Shown here: in pieces, positions 54,051 through 63,340 of the stretch | Numbering within the stretch: position 1 is the stretch's first letter | How the letters are laid out: each line of letters starts with the position of its first letter | Origin: Loktanella sp. Alg231-35 | GTDB lineage: Bacteria; Pseudomonadota; Alphaproteobacteria; Rhodobacterales; Rhodobacteraceae | Length of the DNA stretch: 64,000 nt | NCBI RefSeq assembly: GCF_900143545.1 | Contig: NZ_FREV01000004.1 | Location: 248,001 to 312,000, forward strand | Reading direction: 5' to 3' | Program-made: the position numbers and the translations under genes | The notes under the pieces: model-generated | Database searches by the model: none | Told to the model about the DNA's origin: nothing | The model's input: only the letters and a program-made list of their open reading frames with translations

Positions 54051-54431
54051 TTGAAAATACCTCTCACATTGCGCTTTGCGTTTCATGGTTTTCGCTCTGC
54101 CATGCGGGCAGCACTTTTATTCTTTTGTGCCTGGCTGATCTTTATCCCCGCCAACGCCGAGGAACAGGCCGCACTTGGGGCCGCCGCAGACGAGAAGTAC
54201 CCATTTGGTCTGCGCCCCATGCGTTCAGCCCGGGCGGTTATCGCCATCGCTCCTGACAGGTTTTATGTCATGGCCGCTGGTATGCTGGGTGAGGGTGTTT
54301 CACCGCTGTTTGTGCGTATCGCCATGACCCAATTGGCAACAGGTGCTGGCAAACCCGCAACCATGCGCACAGAATCCGGCATTCAAAGCGACCGCGATAT
54401 CGACGGGCCACGCTTCATTCAGGTGGATTGA
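54051..54431 (+). CDS. Small exported protein of unknown function
   Basis: A 126-codon frame starting at a TTG with GGAG about 10 bases upstream; an ATG at 54102 is the alternative and gives a very typical signal peptide (MRAALLFFCAWLIFIPANA). The mature part (about 75-90 residues) has no cysteine and reads FGLRPMRSARAVIAIAPDRF, then FVRIAMTQLATGAG. I cannot assign it. It ends directly against the stop of convergent hemF. Confidence 0.55.
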   Translation: MKIPLTLRFAFHGFRSAMRAALLFFCAWLIFIPANAEEQAALGAAADEKYPFGLRPMRSARAVIAIAPDRFYVMAAGMLGEGVSPLFVRIAMTQLATGAGKPATMRTESGIQSDRDIDGPRFIQVD

Positions 54432-55310
54432 TCACACCCATTTCGCCAAAGGTGGCAGGCTCATCAACACAGCATTCGCATCATGCCCGGTGGTCAGCCC
54501 GAACTTGGTCCCGCGGTCGTAGACAAGGTTGTATTCTGCATAGAGCCCGCGATGCACCAGCTGCGTGTCCTTGTCGGCATCGGTCCACGCCATGTTCCGC
54601 CGCTTTTCAACCAAGGGCACATAGGCAGGCAGGAAGGCCTTTCCGATGTCCTGCGTCAGTTTGAAATCAGCTTCCCAGTCGCCGGTGCAATGGTCGTCCA
54701 TAAAGATACCACCCACGCCACGCGCCCGATTGCGGTGCGGGATATAGAAATACTCATCCGCCCATTCCTTGAGCTTGGGATAGTATGCCGCGCCGTGAGG
54801 ATCGAGATGCGCTTTCTGGGTCGCGTGAAAATGCGCAGTATCCTCGGCATATTCGATGCAGGGGTTCAGATCAGAGCCGCCGCCGAACCACCAGGCATGG
54901 GGCGTCCAGAACATACGAGTGTTCATATGCACAGCCGGGGCGTGGGGGTTTTGCATATGCGCCACCAGCGAAATACCCGACGCCCAGAAACGCGGGTCAT
55001 CTGCCATGCCGGGCACACCGCGCGCCGCCATTGCTTTTTGCGCGGGTGCGCCCAATTCGCCGTACACGGTTGAGACATTGACCCCAACTTTTTCAAAGAC
55101 GCGGCCACCGCGCATCACTGACATCAATCCACCACCCGCGTCCGAGCCGTCGTCAGATGTGCGTTTTGTCTCGGACACTTCAAAACGTCCCGCAGCGCCG
55201 TCGCCGGCTTGCGTATCTTCCAGCGTCTCAAAGGCTGCCACGATTTCATCACGTAAAGTGCGAAACCACGCGGATGCCGTGTTTTTCTCTGCTGCGAACC
55301 CGTCAGCCAT
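54432..55310 (-). CDS. hemF: Oxygen-dependent coproporphyrinogen III oxidase
   Basis: A 292-residue enzyme using the ATG at 55310 (MADGFAAEKNTASAWFRTLR); a start at 55364 would add 18 residues. It oxidatively decarboxylates coproporphyrinogen III to protoporphyrinogen IX. Marks: GGGLMSVMRGGRVFEKVGVN, HMNTRMFWTPHAWWFGGGSD with metal/substrate His, YFYIPHRNRARGVGGIFMDD and the C-terminal RRNMAWTDADKDTQLVHRGL, close to the family's YxEFNLVxDRGTxFGL (here AEYNLVYDRGTKFGL). Near hemC and hemE. Confidence 0.96.
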   Translation of the reverse strand: MADGFAAEKNTASAWFRTLRDEIVAAFETLEDTQAGDGAAGRFEVSETKRTSDDGSDAGGGLMSVMRGGRVFEKVGVNVSTVYGELGAPAQKAMAARGVPGMADDPRFWASGISLVAHMQNPHAPAVHMNTRMFWTPHAWWFGGGSDLNPCIEYAEDTAHFHATQKAHLDPHGAAYYPKLKEWADEYFYIPHRNRARGVGGIFMDDHCTGDWEADFKLTQDIGKAFLPAYVPLVEKRRNMAWTDADKDTQLVHRGLYAEYNLVYDRGTKFGLTTGHDANAVLMSLPPLAKWV

Positions 55311-55408
55311 GCGTCGCCGTGCCTCTGTTATTGAATAGCATTGTGCTATGGTTTTATGCACCATACCGATCACACACCGATGATCCAGATCAAAACCGGA
55401 GAGACATC

Positions 55409-55795
55409 ATGCGCCCTGTCCTTATCATCCTACCATTGGTCGCCCTGGCCGCATGCGCAACCCCGCGCGAGCAATGCATAAACGATGTCACCCGCGAGAC
55501 CCGCATCCTGCGCAGTCTGATCGCCGAGACCGAAGGCAACATCGCCCGCGGCTATGCATTGGAAGAACGGCAGGATGTTCGCACGATCAACAGCCGTTGC
55601 ACTGGCCGCACACCGGACGGTGATGAATTCACATTCCCTTGCAAGGACACACAGACCGTCACATCGACGGCTCCTGTTGCTATCGATCTAAACGCCGAAC
55701 GCGCCAAACTTGCGTCACTTCAGGAACGCTTTGTGCAGACGCAAGGCGCCTCCAATCAGGCGGTTGCGCAGTGCATCAGGGTTCACCCCGAATAA
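55409..55795 (+). CDS. Small lipoprotein of unknown function
   Basis: A 128-residue predicted lipoprotein. The ATG at 55409 has GGAG about 8 bases upstream, and the N terminus RPVLIILPLVALAAC has a lipobox LAAC with Cys16. The mature protein has a helical segment INDVTRETRILRSLIAETEG and a C-terminal ERAKLASLQERFVQT, plus CTGRTPDGDEFTFPC that can form a disulfide. No recognised domain. It is divergent from hemF and ends one base before the stop of the convergent SDR gene. Confidence 0.72.
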   Translation: MRPVLIILPLVALAACATPREQCINDVTRETRILRSLIAETEGNIARGYALEERQDVRTINSRCTGRTPDGDEFTFPCKDTQTVTSTAPVAIDLNAERAKLASLQERFVQTQGASNQAVAQCIRVHPE

Positions 55796-56599
55796 TCAAT
55801 GCGCCGATACGGGCGCGGGATCGATCAACGTGCGCCCGCCATCAACCGTGATAATCTGCCCGGTCACAAAGCCAGCGGCATCGGACGCTAGGTATTGCAC
55901 CGCATCTGATACTTCGCCGGGGCTCGCAATCCGCTGGAGCGGCGTGTTTTCGACAATCGTTTCGCGCAGGGTATCTTGATCCTTCAGCGAACCCTTGAGG
56001 CTCGCGCTCATCACGCTGCCAAAGGCCACGGCGTTTACACGAATGCCATTGGGGGCCAAAGCCACGGCCATCGACCGTGTCATCTGATCCAAGGCAGCAG
56101 AGCTGACGGAATATGCCAGCAACTCCGGATGCGTGCGCCGCGCGGCAATGGACGAAAGATTAACGATAGAGCCAATTGGCCCGCTGGTTTCCCCACCTGC
56201 CTGTTTAATCATCCGTCGCGCGACAGCCTGACTGACACGCAGCGCCGTCATGGTGTTCTGCTGCAGCAGTTCCTCAACCGAGTTATCATCGGGATCAAGC
56301 GGGTTGGTTGTCATCACCTGCCGCGAGGCATTGACCAAAATATCGACACGCTCGAATGCGTCCACCGTCGCGGACAGCAGGTTGGCAATCGTCAGTTTCT
56401 TGCGCAGATCACCAGAGAATGTGCGTACAGTCTCTTCTTTCTGCGCGTCTTCGCCCATTTCACTACAGAGCTTCTTTTCATCCATATCGGCAAAGACCAC
56501 ATTCGCACCCATCTGGACAAAATGCCGCCCAATAGCGAGGCCAACGCCGTTTGCAGCCCCCGTGACAATAGCCGTCTTGCCGGAAATGGAAAAGGACAT
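55796..56599 (-). CDS. Short-chain dehydrogenase/reductase of unknown substrate
   Basis: A 267-residue SDR. The ATG at 56599 is chosen because AGGAGATC precedes it; 29 more in-frame codons upstream do not read like SDR sequence. NAD(P) motif VTGAANGVGLAIG, Asp-rich end of beta-2 (VVFADMDEKKL) favouring NAD, catalytic Ser in VNLSSIAARRTHP and YSVSSAA at the Tyr position; the usual YxxxK lysine is replaced by A, so activity on a standard substrate is not certain. C terminus GQIITVDGGRTLIDP. Likely in an operon with the RsmC-like gene 22 bases upstream. Confidence 0.82.
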   Translation of the reverse strand: MSFSISGKTAIVTGAANGVGLAIGRHFVQMGANVVFADMDEKKLCSEMGEDAQKEETVRTFSGDLRKKLTIANLLSATVDAFERVDILVNASRQVMTTNPLDPDDNSVEELLQQNTMTALRVSQAVARRMIKQAGGETSGPIGSIVNLSSIAARRTHPELLAYSVSSAALDQMTRSMAVALAPNGIRVNAVAFGSVMSASLKGSLKDQDTLRETIVENTPLQRIASPGEVSDAVQYLASDAAGFVTGQIITVDGGRTLIDPAPVSAH

Positions 56600-56621
56600 G
56601 TGGGATCTCCTGAACGAGGTC

Positions 56622-57593
56622 TTATCGCGTGGGTTTGGTCGCGTGGAACACTTTGAATGCGCCATTGCCAGCGATCGTGTCAACATTGCGAAAACACTCT
56701 GTCATCGTGGCTTCATATGGCAAATGGCGGTTCGCAACCATCCAAAGCTTGCCATTGGGGGTCAGCAGGCGGGCAGCGGCCTGAATGAATGCGCGGCCCA
56801 GCGACGGGTCAGAGGCGCGGCTGGTGTGAAATGGTGGATTCATGATGATGCCATCATAGACCGCGTCAGGTGCAAAGCGGGTTGCATCAGCCCAATGGAA
56901 TGACACACGTTCGTCGGTGACGTTCAATCTGGCACAATCCAGCGACAGGGCTTCCGCCTCGATCAGATCAAGTGATGACACGCCTGCGCGTTCCAGAACC
57001 GGGGCGGCCAGATAGCCCCATCCGGCACCCAGATCAGCCAAGCGCTTTGGCAGTTTGGCCGGCAGGGCCTCTGCCAACAGCGCGGATCCGGCATCAACGG
57101 CCCCATCTGAGAACACACCCGCCGAGGTGAAATACCCATGTGCGCCCTTTTGCGGAGCTGGCGCTGCCCAATCGGCAAAGGCATCGCTGGTATTGAACCA
57201 AAAAATGCGCCCATGCGCCTTTGTCAGTGAGGGCAAATCACCCAGCACCTTGCGGCAGGCTTTGAAATGGCTGTCCACACCGTCGGTCTTTTGCCCATCG
57301 ACAATCACAAAATCGGCCTGCGCGCAGGCCTCGGCAATCATCGCGCGAGCCAGCGCTTTGGCGCGTGGCACAACAACAATTGCGACCGCAGATTTGCCCA
57401 AAGTCTGCGACACCGCATAGCCCGCACCCTGCCAGGCCGCCGCATCGGGGTAGAAGCCATGCAATATCTGAACCACATCACGGGGCAATGCGGACACATC
57501 ATAGGTTGCAGAAGGGCGCATGATCGTTATCGCACCTTCGGGTAGCGCGATCAGGCCATCTTCAATGGCGGTGCTGAGGCGAGATTGGGACAT
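56622..57593 (-). CDS. RsmC/RlmG-like class I methyltransferase
   Basis: A 323-residue protein with two related methyltransferase-like halves, as in RsmC. The functional C-terminal half has LADLGAGWGYLAAPVLER (SAM motif I, about residues 190-207) and the N6/N2-methyltransferase motif IMNPPFHTSRASDPSLGRAF. The N-terminal half lacks SAM motifs, as usual in the family. The probable role is N2-methylation of guanine in 16S rRNA (G1207) or a related rRNA site. Confidence 0.85.
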   Translation of the reverse strand: MSQSRLSTAIEDGLIALPEGAITIMRPSATYDVSALPRDVVQILHGFYPDAAAWQGAGYAVSQTLGKSAVAIVVVPRAKALARAMIAEACAQADFVIVDGQKTDGVDSHFKACRKVLGDLPSLTKAHGRIFWFNTSDAFADWAAPAPQKGAHGYFTSAGVFSDGAVDAGSALLAEALPAKLPKRLADLGAGWGYLAAPVLERAGVSSLDLIEAEALSLDCARLNVTDERVSFHWADATRFAPDAVYDGIIMNPPFHTSRASDPSLGRAFIQAAARLLTPNGKLWMVANRHLPYEATMTECFRNVDTIAGNGAFKVFHATKPTR

Positions 57594-57618
57594 AACAGGG
57601 CGAACAACGCGAAAGGCG

Positions 57619-57963
57619 CTATTCTTTCTCCATCGTGCATTGCAGCGGATGCTGGTGGCGTTGCGCGAAATCCATCACCTGAGCAACTTTCGTCTCGGCG
57701 ATTTCATGACTAAAGACACCAACTACAGCGACACCCTTTTTGTGGACGGTCAGCATCAACTCAAAGGCCTGCGCATGGGACAGGCCAAAGAACCGTTCCA
57801 GCACATGGACGACAAACTCCATCGGAGTGAAGTCGTCGTTCAAAATCATCACCTTATACATCGGTGGGCGTTTGGTCTTTGGCTTCGTCTCAAGGGCGAC
57901 CCCGACATCGCTGTCGCCGTCCCCTTCCTTGTCCGCCATCATATGAACCTGAGCCTGCATCAT
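57619..57963 (-). CDS. clpS: ATP-dependent Clp protease adaptor ClpS
   Basis: A 114-residue adaptor that feeds N-degron substrates to ClpAP. After a flexible acidic N-terminal arm (about 1-33), the core shows [20 protein letters not shown], the hydrophobic-pocket region, and [17 protein letters not shown] with MLTVHKKG. Several Met start codons are close together, so the exact N terminus is open. clpA is not in the window. Confidence 0.95.
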   Translation of the reverse strand: MMQAQVHMMADKEGDGDSDVGVALETKPKTKRPPMYKVMILNDDFTPMEFVVHVLERFFGLSHAQAFELMLTVHKKGVAVVGVFSHEIAETKVAQVMDFAQRHQHPLQCTMEKE

Positions 57964-58017
57964 TCCGCCTTGGTGTGCTAGGCGTTATATATAAGGCACA
58001 GGTTCGGCATGAAAACC

Positions 58018-58037
58018 CCGTCTTTGAACAAAGACGG
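58018..58037 (-). terminator. Stem-loop upstream of clpS
   Basis: CCGTCTTTG-AA-CAAAGACGG is a perfect 9-base stem. Read on the minus strand it is followed by GGTTTTC, so it resembles a weak terminator or attenuator in the clpS leader, about 55 bases before the start. The surrounding 280 bases (57964-58243) contain no supported gene. Confidence 0.5.
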
Positions 58038-58243
58038 CGCATGCCACATTCGCGGGATACTGGCCCATATAGGGGTTCAGCGCCAAAATACCACAAGATA
58101 TGGATTGATCGGATGATGAACGCCCGCAAAGTCTTTGAAATTGGGGTATTTTCTGAAAACCCAACCTATGTTAGCGTCCTTTCATAACAATAAGACCACC
58201 GGAAAAATCCGGGGTCAGAGGCAGCAAAAAAGAGGCAAGCGAC

Positions 58244-59764
58244 GTGGCAAGTCGTCCGGGACAGTGGGCCCTCCAAGGGCTATTTCTATTGGTATTGATG
58301 GTATCTTTGCTGCTTGCGCCGATCCGCGCGGGTGCAGCCCCTTATGCCGCCATGGTGATGGATGCGCGCACAGGCGAAGTCCTGCATTCGCGCAACGCCG
58401 ACACGCGGTTGCATCCGGCATCGTTGACCAAGATGATGACACTCTACGTGGCCTTTCAGGCCATTGAACGGGGCGAGATCACCCTCGACACCCCCGTCAG
58501 GGTCAGCCGCCTTGCGGCATCAGAGCCGCCATCGAAACTTGGCTTGCGTGCCGGTCAGACAATCCGCCTGCGTTTCTTGCTACGTGCCGCCGCCGTGAAA
58601 TCCGCCAATGACGCCGCCACCGCCATTGGCGAGGCGATCTCGGGTTCTGAGGCCGCCTTTGCCACGCGTATGAACCGCACTGCGCGGGCGATGGGCATGC
58701 GCAACACCAATTTCCGCAACGCCCATGGGTTGACGCAATCGGGCCACCTATCCACCGCCCGCGATATGTCGGTGCTGGGGCGGCATGTGATCTATGACTT
58801 CCCGCAGTATTATAACCTCTTCTCGCGCCGCTCTGCTGATGCGGGCATCGCCACGGTGCGCCATACCAACCGCCGTTGGTTGGACAGCTATGAAGGCGGT
58901 GACGGCATCAAAACCGGCTATACGAATGCAGCGGGCTTTAACCTCGTGGCCTCTGCCCAGCGCGGGCAAGAACGCGTTATTGCGACGGTCTTTGGCGGTT
59001 CATCCACGTCGGCACGCAACGCGCGGATTACAGAGCTGATGGATATGGGCTTTAACCGCGCGCCTTCGCGCGCGACAATCAGACGGCCGAACCCACCTGC
59101 GGCCATGCTAACGAACGCACCTACAACAGGCACCGTGGGCAACCCCGGCAAGGTCGTCCGTGTCAGTGGCCTTGTCACGCGCAGTATCCGGCCCGTGATG
59201 CGGCCAGTGGCCGAACCAGCGGCGCCGGCAGAAGTCGTCGTTGCCGCAGCAGAACCAGCGCCCGTACCCGCACCCACGCCAGCGGTTGACCCAGAGATAA
59301 TCAACGCCGTTGTGGCAGAGGCAGTTGACGCCGCGCTTGCCGAGGCACTTGCAGGTGTGGCTGATGAACCAATCCAAGCCGATGAGCCAGTCCAAGTTGC
59401 TGCCGCTGCCCCTACTGTTGTACCTGTCGCACGGCCTGTGCCGGGTGAAACTATCCTTGCAGCAGCCCCTGCCCCGGCGATTGATACGGGCCCCGAGATT
59501 GTCACGCGGATTTCCACATCCGGCGGACGGCATTGGGGTGTGAACGTCGGGCGCTATAATACGCGCTATGACGCCGAACGCGTGCTTTTGCGCGTGGCCC
59601 TGAACGAGATGAGCGCACTTGACGGCTCACTACGCCGGGTTGTGCAGCGCTCTGGCGGGTTTGATGCGAACTTCATGGGGTTGACCCGCGAAGGGGCTGA
59701 TCTGGCATGTCGCAGGCTTCAGGCGCGGGGCACGACCTGCTTTATGATCGGCGCGGACAGCTAG
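58244..59764 (+). CDS. D-alanyl-D-alanine carboxypeptidase with C-terminal SPOR domain
   Basis: A 506-residue periplasmic penicillin-binding protein (family S11). The GTG start has AGAGG upstream. Signal peptide about 1-31 (GLFLLVLMVSLLLAPIRAGA). The three active-site motifs are SLTK (Ser60-Lys63), SAN (Ser120-Asn122) and KTG (Lys223-Gly225). A long Ala/Pro/Val-rich linker (about 310-420) leads to a SPOR domain (about 425-506, HWGVNVGRYNTRYDAERVLL) that binds denuded glycan at the septum. It trims the stem peptide of peptidoglycan. Confidence 0.94.
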   Translation: MASRPGQWALQGLFLLVLMVSLLLAPIRAGAAPYAAMVMDARTGEVLHSRNADTRLHPASLTKMMTLYVAFQAIERGEITLDTPVRVSRLAASEPPSKLGLRAGQTIRLRFLLRAAAVKSANDAATAIGEAISGSEAAFATRMNRTARAMGMRNTNFRNAHGLTQSGHLSTARDMSVLGRHVIYDFPQYYNLFSRRSADAGIATVRHTNRRWLDSYEGGDGIKTGYTNAAGFNLVASAQRGQERVIATVFGGSSTSARNARITELMDMGFNRAPSRATIRRPNPPAAMLTNAPTTGTVGNPGKVVRVSGLVTRSIRPVMRPVAEPAAPAEVVVAAAEPAPVPAPTPAVDPEIINAVVAEAVDAALAEALAGVADEPIQADEPVQVAAAAPTVVPVARPVPGETILAAAPAPAIDTGPEIVTRISTSGGRHWGVNVGRYNTRYDAERVLLRVALNEMSALDGSLRRVVQRSGGFDANFMGLTREGADLACRRLQARGTTCFMIGADS

Positions 59765-59796
59765 AGCCTAGCTGGCAAAAAAATGCCCCCTCATCG

Positions 59797-59823
59797 GGAA
59801 TAAACCCGGTTCTCCATGCGTAA
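59797..59823 (+). promoter_or_regulatory. Candidate ECF sigma-factor promoter
   Basis: GGAATAA at 59797-59803 and CGTAA at 59819-59823 are spaced about 16 bases, the form of many ECF -35/-10 pairs (GGAA...CGT). It lies about 60 bases before the secreted-protein gene that precedes the ECF sigma gene, suggesting autoregulation of the module. Confidence 0.55.
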
Positions 59824-59881
59824 CCCTTGCAAGAGCGGCGATCACGCCGCTTGCAAAACCAACGCATCTGGAGATCAGACC

Positions 59882-60283
59882 ATGAAAATGATTGCCGCAA
59901 TCACCCTTGCCCTGCTTGTCGCCGCAAGTGGCAAAGCCTTCGCACAATCCTATGGATACAGTTATGACAAGACCCCGCAAGGGGTCACACTTGCAGCAGG
60001 TCACGGCCCGCTGACCGATGCCAATGGCATGACGCTTTTTACCTTCGACAACGACAGCGCAGGCCAGTCGAACTGTTACGATAGCTGTGCGGCAAGCTGG
60101 CCACCCTATCTGGTCGACGCAGGTCAGAAGGCGCCAGGCGCAGGGTTCACACAGATCGAGCGCACCGACGGCATGGCCCAATGGGCCAAGGATGGCGCAC
60201 CGCTTTACCTCTGGGTGGGTGACGCGGCCCCCGGTGATGCAACCGGCGACGGCGTCGGCGGTGTGTGGCATATCGCGAACTAA
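59882..60283 (+). CDS. Secreted protein with COG4315-type repeats (PF03640-like)
   Basis: A 133-residue exported protein. The ATG at 59882 has GGAG upstream and gives a signal peptide (MIAAITLALLVAASGKAFA). The mature part has two related segments, GPLTDANGMTLFTFDNDSAG with NCYDSCAASWPPYLV, and MAQWAKDGAPLYLWVGDAAP with a GVGGVWHI end, the pattern of secreted repeats of unknown function. In Roseobacters this gene is often next to an ECF sigma pair, as here, and may respond to oxidative or envelope stress. Function is unproven. Confidence 0.8.
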   Translation: MKMIAAITLALLVAASGKAFAQSYGYSYDKTPQGVTLAAGHGPLTDANGMTLFTFDNDSAGQSNCYDSCAASWPPYLVDAGQKAPGAGFTQIERTDGMAQWAKDGAPLYLWVGDAAPGDATGDGVGGVWHIAN

Positions 60284-60468
60284 GTGGTTCTGAGAGAGGT
60301 CTGTACTTGCTCAGCATCGTGCTTCTCCCTCTTTCTGCGCTGTGGCATCAGCCATTTGTTGCCCAGCGCACATTGCAAATCCTTTCAAAACCATCATCAT
60401 CGCGCAGACAGATAAACGTGAAACACTTGTGCCCCTGCACTGATCTGACCCTTAGCAAAGCGGTGGTG

Positions 60469-60975
60469 ATGACCCCGGACCAGTTCAAAACGGAATTGAT
60501 TGGCCTGTTGCCGCGCCTGCGCCGTTTCGCGTTGAGCCTGACACGTTCTGGCCCGGATGCGGACGATCTGTTGCAGGATGCCTGCGCCGCCGCCCTACAG
60601 AAATGGGAACAATACGACCCGGCCCAGCCGCTGGACCGTTGGATGTTTCGGATCGTGCGCAACATGTGGATCAGCGAAATTCGCAAACGCAAGACGCGGC
60701 AAGGCGAAGGCCAAATCCCCGCCGAAGAAGCCGCAGAATTGCGTACCGAAGACACCGCCGCCGATGATCTTGCCGCCCGGCAGGTCCGGGGCAAGGTCGA
60801 CAACCTTGATCAGGATTTGGCACAACCGCTTTTGCTGGTCTGCGCCGAAGGCTACAGCTACCGCGAGGCGGCCGAGCTGCTCAGCATCCCGATCGGCACC
60901 GTGATGAGTCGCATTCACCGGGCCCGGAAACTCTTGATCTCAAGCCTGTCAGAAGTGGAGCAGGTCGCGAAATGA
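60469..60975 (+). CDS. ECF-family RNA polymerase sigma factor
   Basis: A 168-residue ECF sigma factor. The ATG at 60469 is chosen since region 2 follows at once; earlier in-frame codons back to 60265 overlap the secreted-protein gene end and look non-coding. Region 2 shows RRFALSLTRSGPDADDLLQD and DRWMFRIVRNMWISEIRKRK, region 4 shows EGYSYREAAELLSIPIGTVM and SRIHRARKLL. The start of the next gene overlaps it by 4 bases, typical of sigma/anti-sigma pairs. Confidence 0.92.
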   Translation: MTPDQFKTELIGLLPRLRRFALSLTRSGPDADDLLQDACAAALQKWEQYDPAQPLDRWMFRIVRNMWISEIRKRKTRQGEGQIPAEEAAELRTEDTAADDLAARQVRGKVDNLDQDLAQPLLLVCAEGYSYREAAELLSIPIGTVMSRIHRARKLLISSLSEVEQVAK

Positions 60976-61745
60976 CTGACTTTTCAATCAAACTGAGCGC
61001 CTATCTGGATGGCGAATTAGACGGCGCCGCTGCCCAAGAGGTCGAAGCGCGACTGGCCACTGATCCTCAAGCCCAGGCCATGCTTGACGCGATGATGGAG
61101 GCCGACGCGGCAGCGCTCGAACAATTCGGCGAGCAATTGGCGGACCCTGTACCATTCGCCCTCGCACAGCAGATCAAAGCGGCCCCTTTGCAGACAAACG
61201 CACCTGCGGCTACACCGGCACGTCCCATCTGGGGAACATTGGCGGCGGCGGCTGTTGTCTTTGCTTTGGGTGGTCTTGGCGGCTACGCGTTCAAAGGTCA
61301 GACACCACCTGTCGTGACCGCAGGTTGGCTGGCTGATATCGCCGACTATCACGCCGTATACGCCAGTCAGGGCCGCCATCTGGTTGAGGTTGGGGCGGAT
61401 GAGGCCGATCACATCGAAACATGGCTGGGCAATACAATTGGTACCAGCTTCACGATCCCGGATCTCTCCGGTTTCGATCTGACCTTCGAAGGCGGGCGGC
61501 TTTTGGTGGCCAATGGCAAACCGGTTGCCCAATTGATGTACCGCGACGCGGACGGGGCTGTCGTCGCTTTGTGCTTACAGCATGGCAATGGCGCGACCAC
61601 AGGCGCACCGACATTTGGCGAGCGCACAATCAATGGGTTCGATTTTGTGTACTGGAGTGCAGGAACGGCGCAATACGTTGTCATTGGCGAAGGTGGCAAT
61701 TCCGCCCTGCCCGACATTGCAGCAGCCGCAGCGGTAGAAATCTAG
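60972..61745 (+). CDS. Anti-sigma factor, single-span membrane protein
   Basis: A 257-residue protein. The N-terminal cytosolic part (about 1-85) resembles anti-sigma domains (KLSAYLDGELDGAAAQEVEA), lacking the HxxxCxxC zinc motif. One transmembrane helix (about 89-109, LAAAAVVFALGGLGGYAF) precedes a periplasmic domain of about 145 residues with SGFDLTFEGGRLLVANGKPV and FVYWSAGTAQYVVIG. It probably holds the co-encoded ECF factor inactive until an envelope signal. Its stop overlaps yejF by 4 bases, convergent. Confidence 0.88.
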   Translation: MTDFSIKLSAYLDGELDGAAAQEVEARLATDPQAQAMLDAMMEADAAALEQFGEQLADPVPFALAQQIKAAPLQTNAPAATPARPIWGTLAAAAVVFALGGLGGYAFKGQTPPVVTAGWLADIADYHAVYASQGRHLVEVGADEADHIETWLGNTIGTSFTIPDLSGFDLTFEGGRLLVANGKPVAQLMYRDADGAVVALCLQHGNGATTGAPTFGERTINGFDFVYWSAGTAQYVVIGEGGNSALPDIAAAAAVEI

Positions 61746-63340
61746 GCTACTTTCCCCTCAAACGCCGCTGCCATCAGCGCGCGGGTGTATGCGTTCTGCG
61801 GCGCGTCAAATATCGCATCCGCATCGCCCGCCTCAACCACGTCGCCCTGCTTCATGACCATCACTTTATGCGACAAAGCGCGCACGACCTTCAGGTCGTG
61901 GCTGATAAACAGATAGGCCAACCCATATTTTTGCTGCAGGTCGCGCAAAAGCTGCACGATCTGCACTTGTACGGTCATATCGAGGGCCGAGGTCGGCTCG
62001 TCGAGAATGAGTAGCTTGGGTCGCAGGATCATTGCCCGTGCAATTGCAATGCGCTGGCGTTGACCGCCGGAAAACTCGTGCGGATAGCGGTCCATCAGCG
62101 ATGGATCAAGGCCAACCTCGCCCATGATCTCGCCGACCATCTCGCGTTTATCGCGGCCCGGTGCGACGCCATGCACGCCAAGTCCTTCGGCGATGATCTC
62201 TTCCACGGTCATCCGTGGGCTGAGTGATCCGTAAGGGTCTTGGAACACGATCTGCATGTCGCTGCGCAAAGGGCGCATCTGGCGTTGGTTGAGGTGGTGA
62301 ATATCGGTGTTCTGAAAGGCAATCCGCCCCTCGGAGCGGATCAATCGCATGACTGCCAATGCAAGGGTCGTCTTGCCGGAGCCGCTTTCGCCAACGACGC
62401 CTAAAGTCTCTCCGGCCCGCACGGTCAGGGTCGCGTCATTGACGGCCTTCACATGGCCCACAGTGCGCTTGAGCAGCCCGCGCTGGATCGGGAACCAGAT
62501 GCGGGTGCTGTTGGTTTCCAACACGACCGGGGCTGTATCCTCAACCGGCGCAGGGACGCCGCTGCTCTCGGCGGCCAAGAGCGTTTGAGTATAGGGATGC
62601 TGCGGACGGGCGAAAATCTCGGCGGTGGGGCCGCTTTCGACAATCTCCCCGTCTTTCATAACGCAGACCCGATCGGCAATCTTGCGCACGATGGTCAGGT
62701 CGTGGGTGATAAAGAGCATCGACATGCCTTCATCGCGCTTTAGATCCGCGAGCAGTTCCAGAATCTGGGCCTGAATGGTTACATCCAGCGCGGTTGTCGG
62801 CTCATCGGCGATCAACAACTCAGGACCATTCGCCAAGGCCATCGCGATCATCACGCGTTGGCGTTGGCCACCCGAAAGCTGATGCGGGTACGATCCAAGG
62901 CGGCTTTCGGCATCGCGGATGCCCACCTTGTGCAGCAATTGCAAGATACGGTTGGTCACCGCGGCACCGCGCAGACCTGAATGCAACTCGATGCTTTCGG
63001 CAAGTTGCTTTTCAATCGTGTGCAAGGGGTTGAGCGATGTCATCGGCTCTTGAAAGATAAAGCTGATGTCATTGCCCCGGACACGGCGCAACGCGGGTTC
63101 ATCAGCGCCGACCATCTCTGTGCCTTCATATGTGATGGACCCGGCCATCACCGCGCTATCACCGAGCAGTTGCACGGTGGACAGCGCAGTCACAGATTTG
63201 CCTGATCCGCTTTCACCGACCAGCGCCACTGTTTCGCCCCGGTTCACGGTGAAGGACACACCGCGCACGGCATGGGTTGTGTTACCATCCTGACGGAAGG
63301 CGACGCGCAAGTCTTTGACGTCTAGGACAGTGTTTCTCAT
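61742..63340 (-). CDS. yejF: Peptide ABC transporter, fused double ATP-binding protein
   Basis: A 532-residue protein with two full ATPase domains, as in YejF. Domain 1 (about 5-260) has [32 protein letters not shown] and [16 protein letters not shown]; domain 2 (about 285-525) has [35 protein letters not shown] and [16 protein letters not shown]. Oligopeptide/dipeptide-type C-terminal extensions follow domain 1 ([15 protein letters not shown]). It powers uptake of peptides, including microcin C-like compounds in enterobacteria. Its ATG overlaps the yejE stop. Confidence 0.94.
   Translation of the reverse strand: MRNTVLDVKDLRVAFRQDGNTTHAVRGVSFTVNRGETVALVGESGSGKSVTALSTVQLLGDSAVMAGSITYEGTEMVGADEPALRRVRGNDISFIFQEPMTSLNPLHTIEKQLAESIELHSGLRGAAVTNRILQLLHKVGIRDAESRLGSYPHQLSGGQRQRVMIAMALANGPELLIADEPTTALDVTIQAQILELLADLKRDEGMSMLFITHDLTIVRKIADRVCVMKDGEIVESGPTAEIFARPQHPYTQTLLAAESSGVPAPVEDTAPVVLETNSTRIWFPIQRGLLKRTVGHVKAVNDATLTVRAGETLGVVGESGSGKTTLALAVMRLIRSEGRIAFQNTDIHHLNQRQMRPLRSDMQIVFQDPYGSLSPRMTVEEIIAEGLGVHGVAPGRDKREMVGEIMGEVGLDPSLMDRYPHEFSGGQRQRIAIARAMILRPKLLILDEPTSALDMTVQVQIVQLLRDLQQKYGLAYLFISHDLKVVRALSHKVMVMKQGDVVEAGDADAIFDAPQNAYTRALMAAAFEGKVA

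Noticed and set aside
57864..58187. 107-codon plus-strand frame overlapping clpS
   Set aside because: Antisense to clpS and then through the stem-loop; no coding signature.
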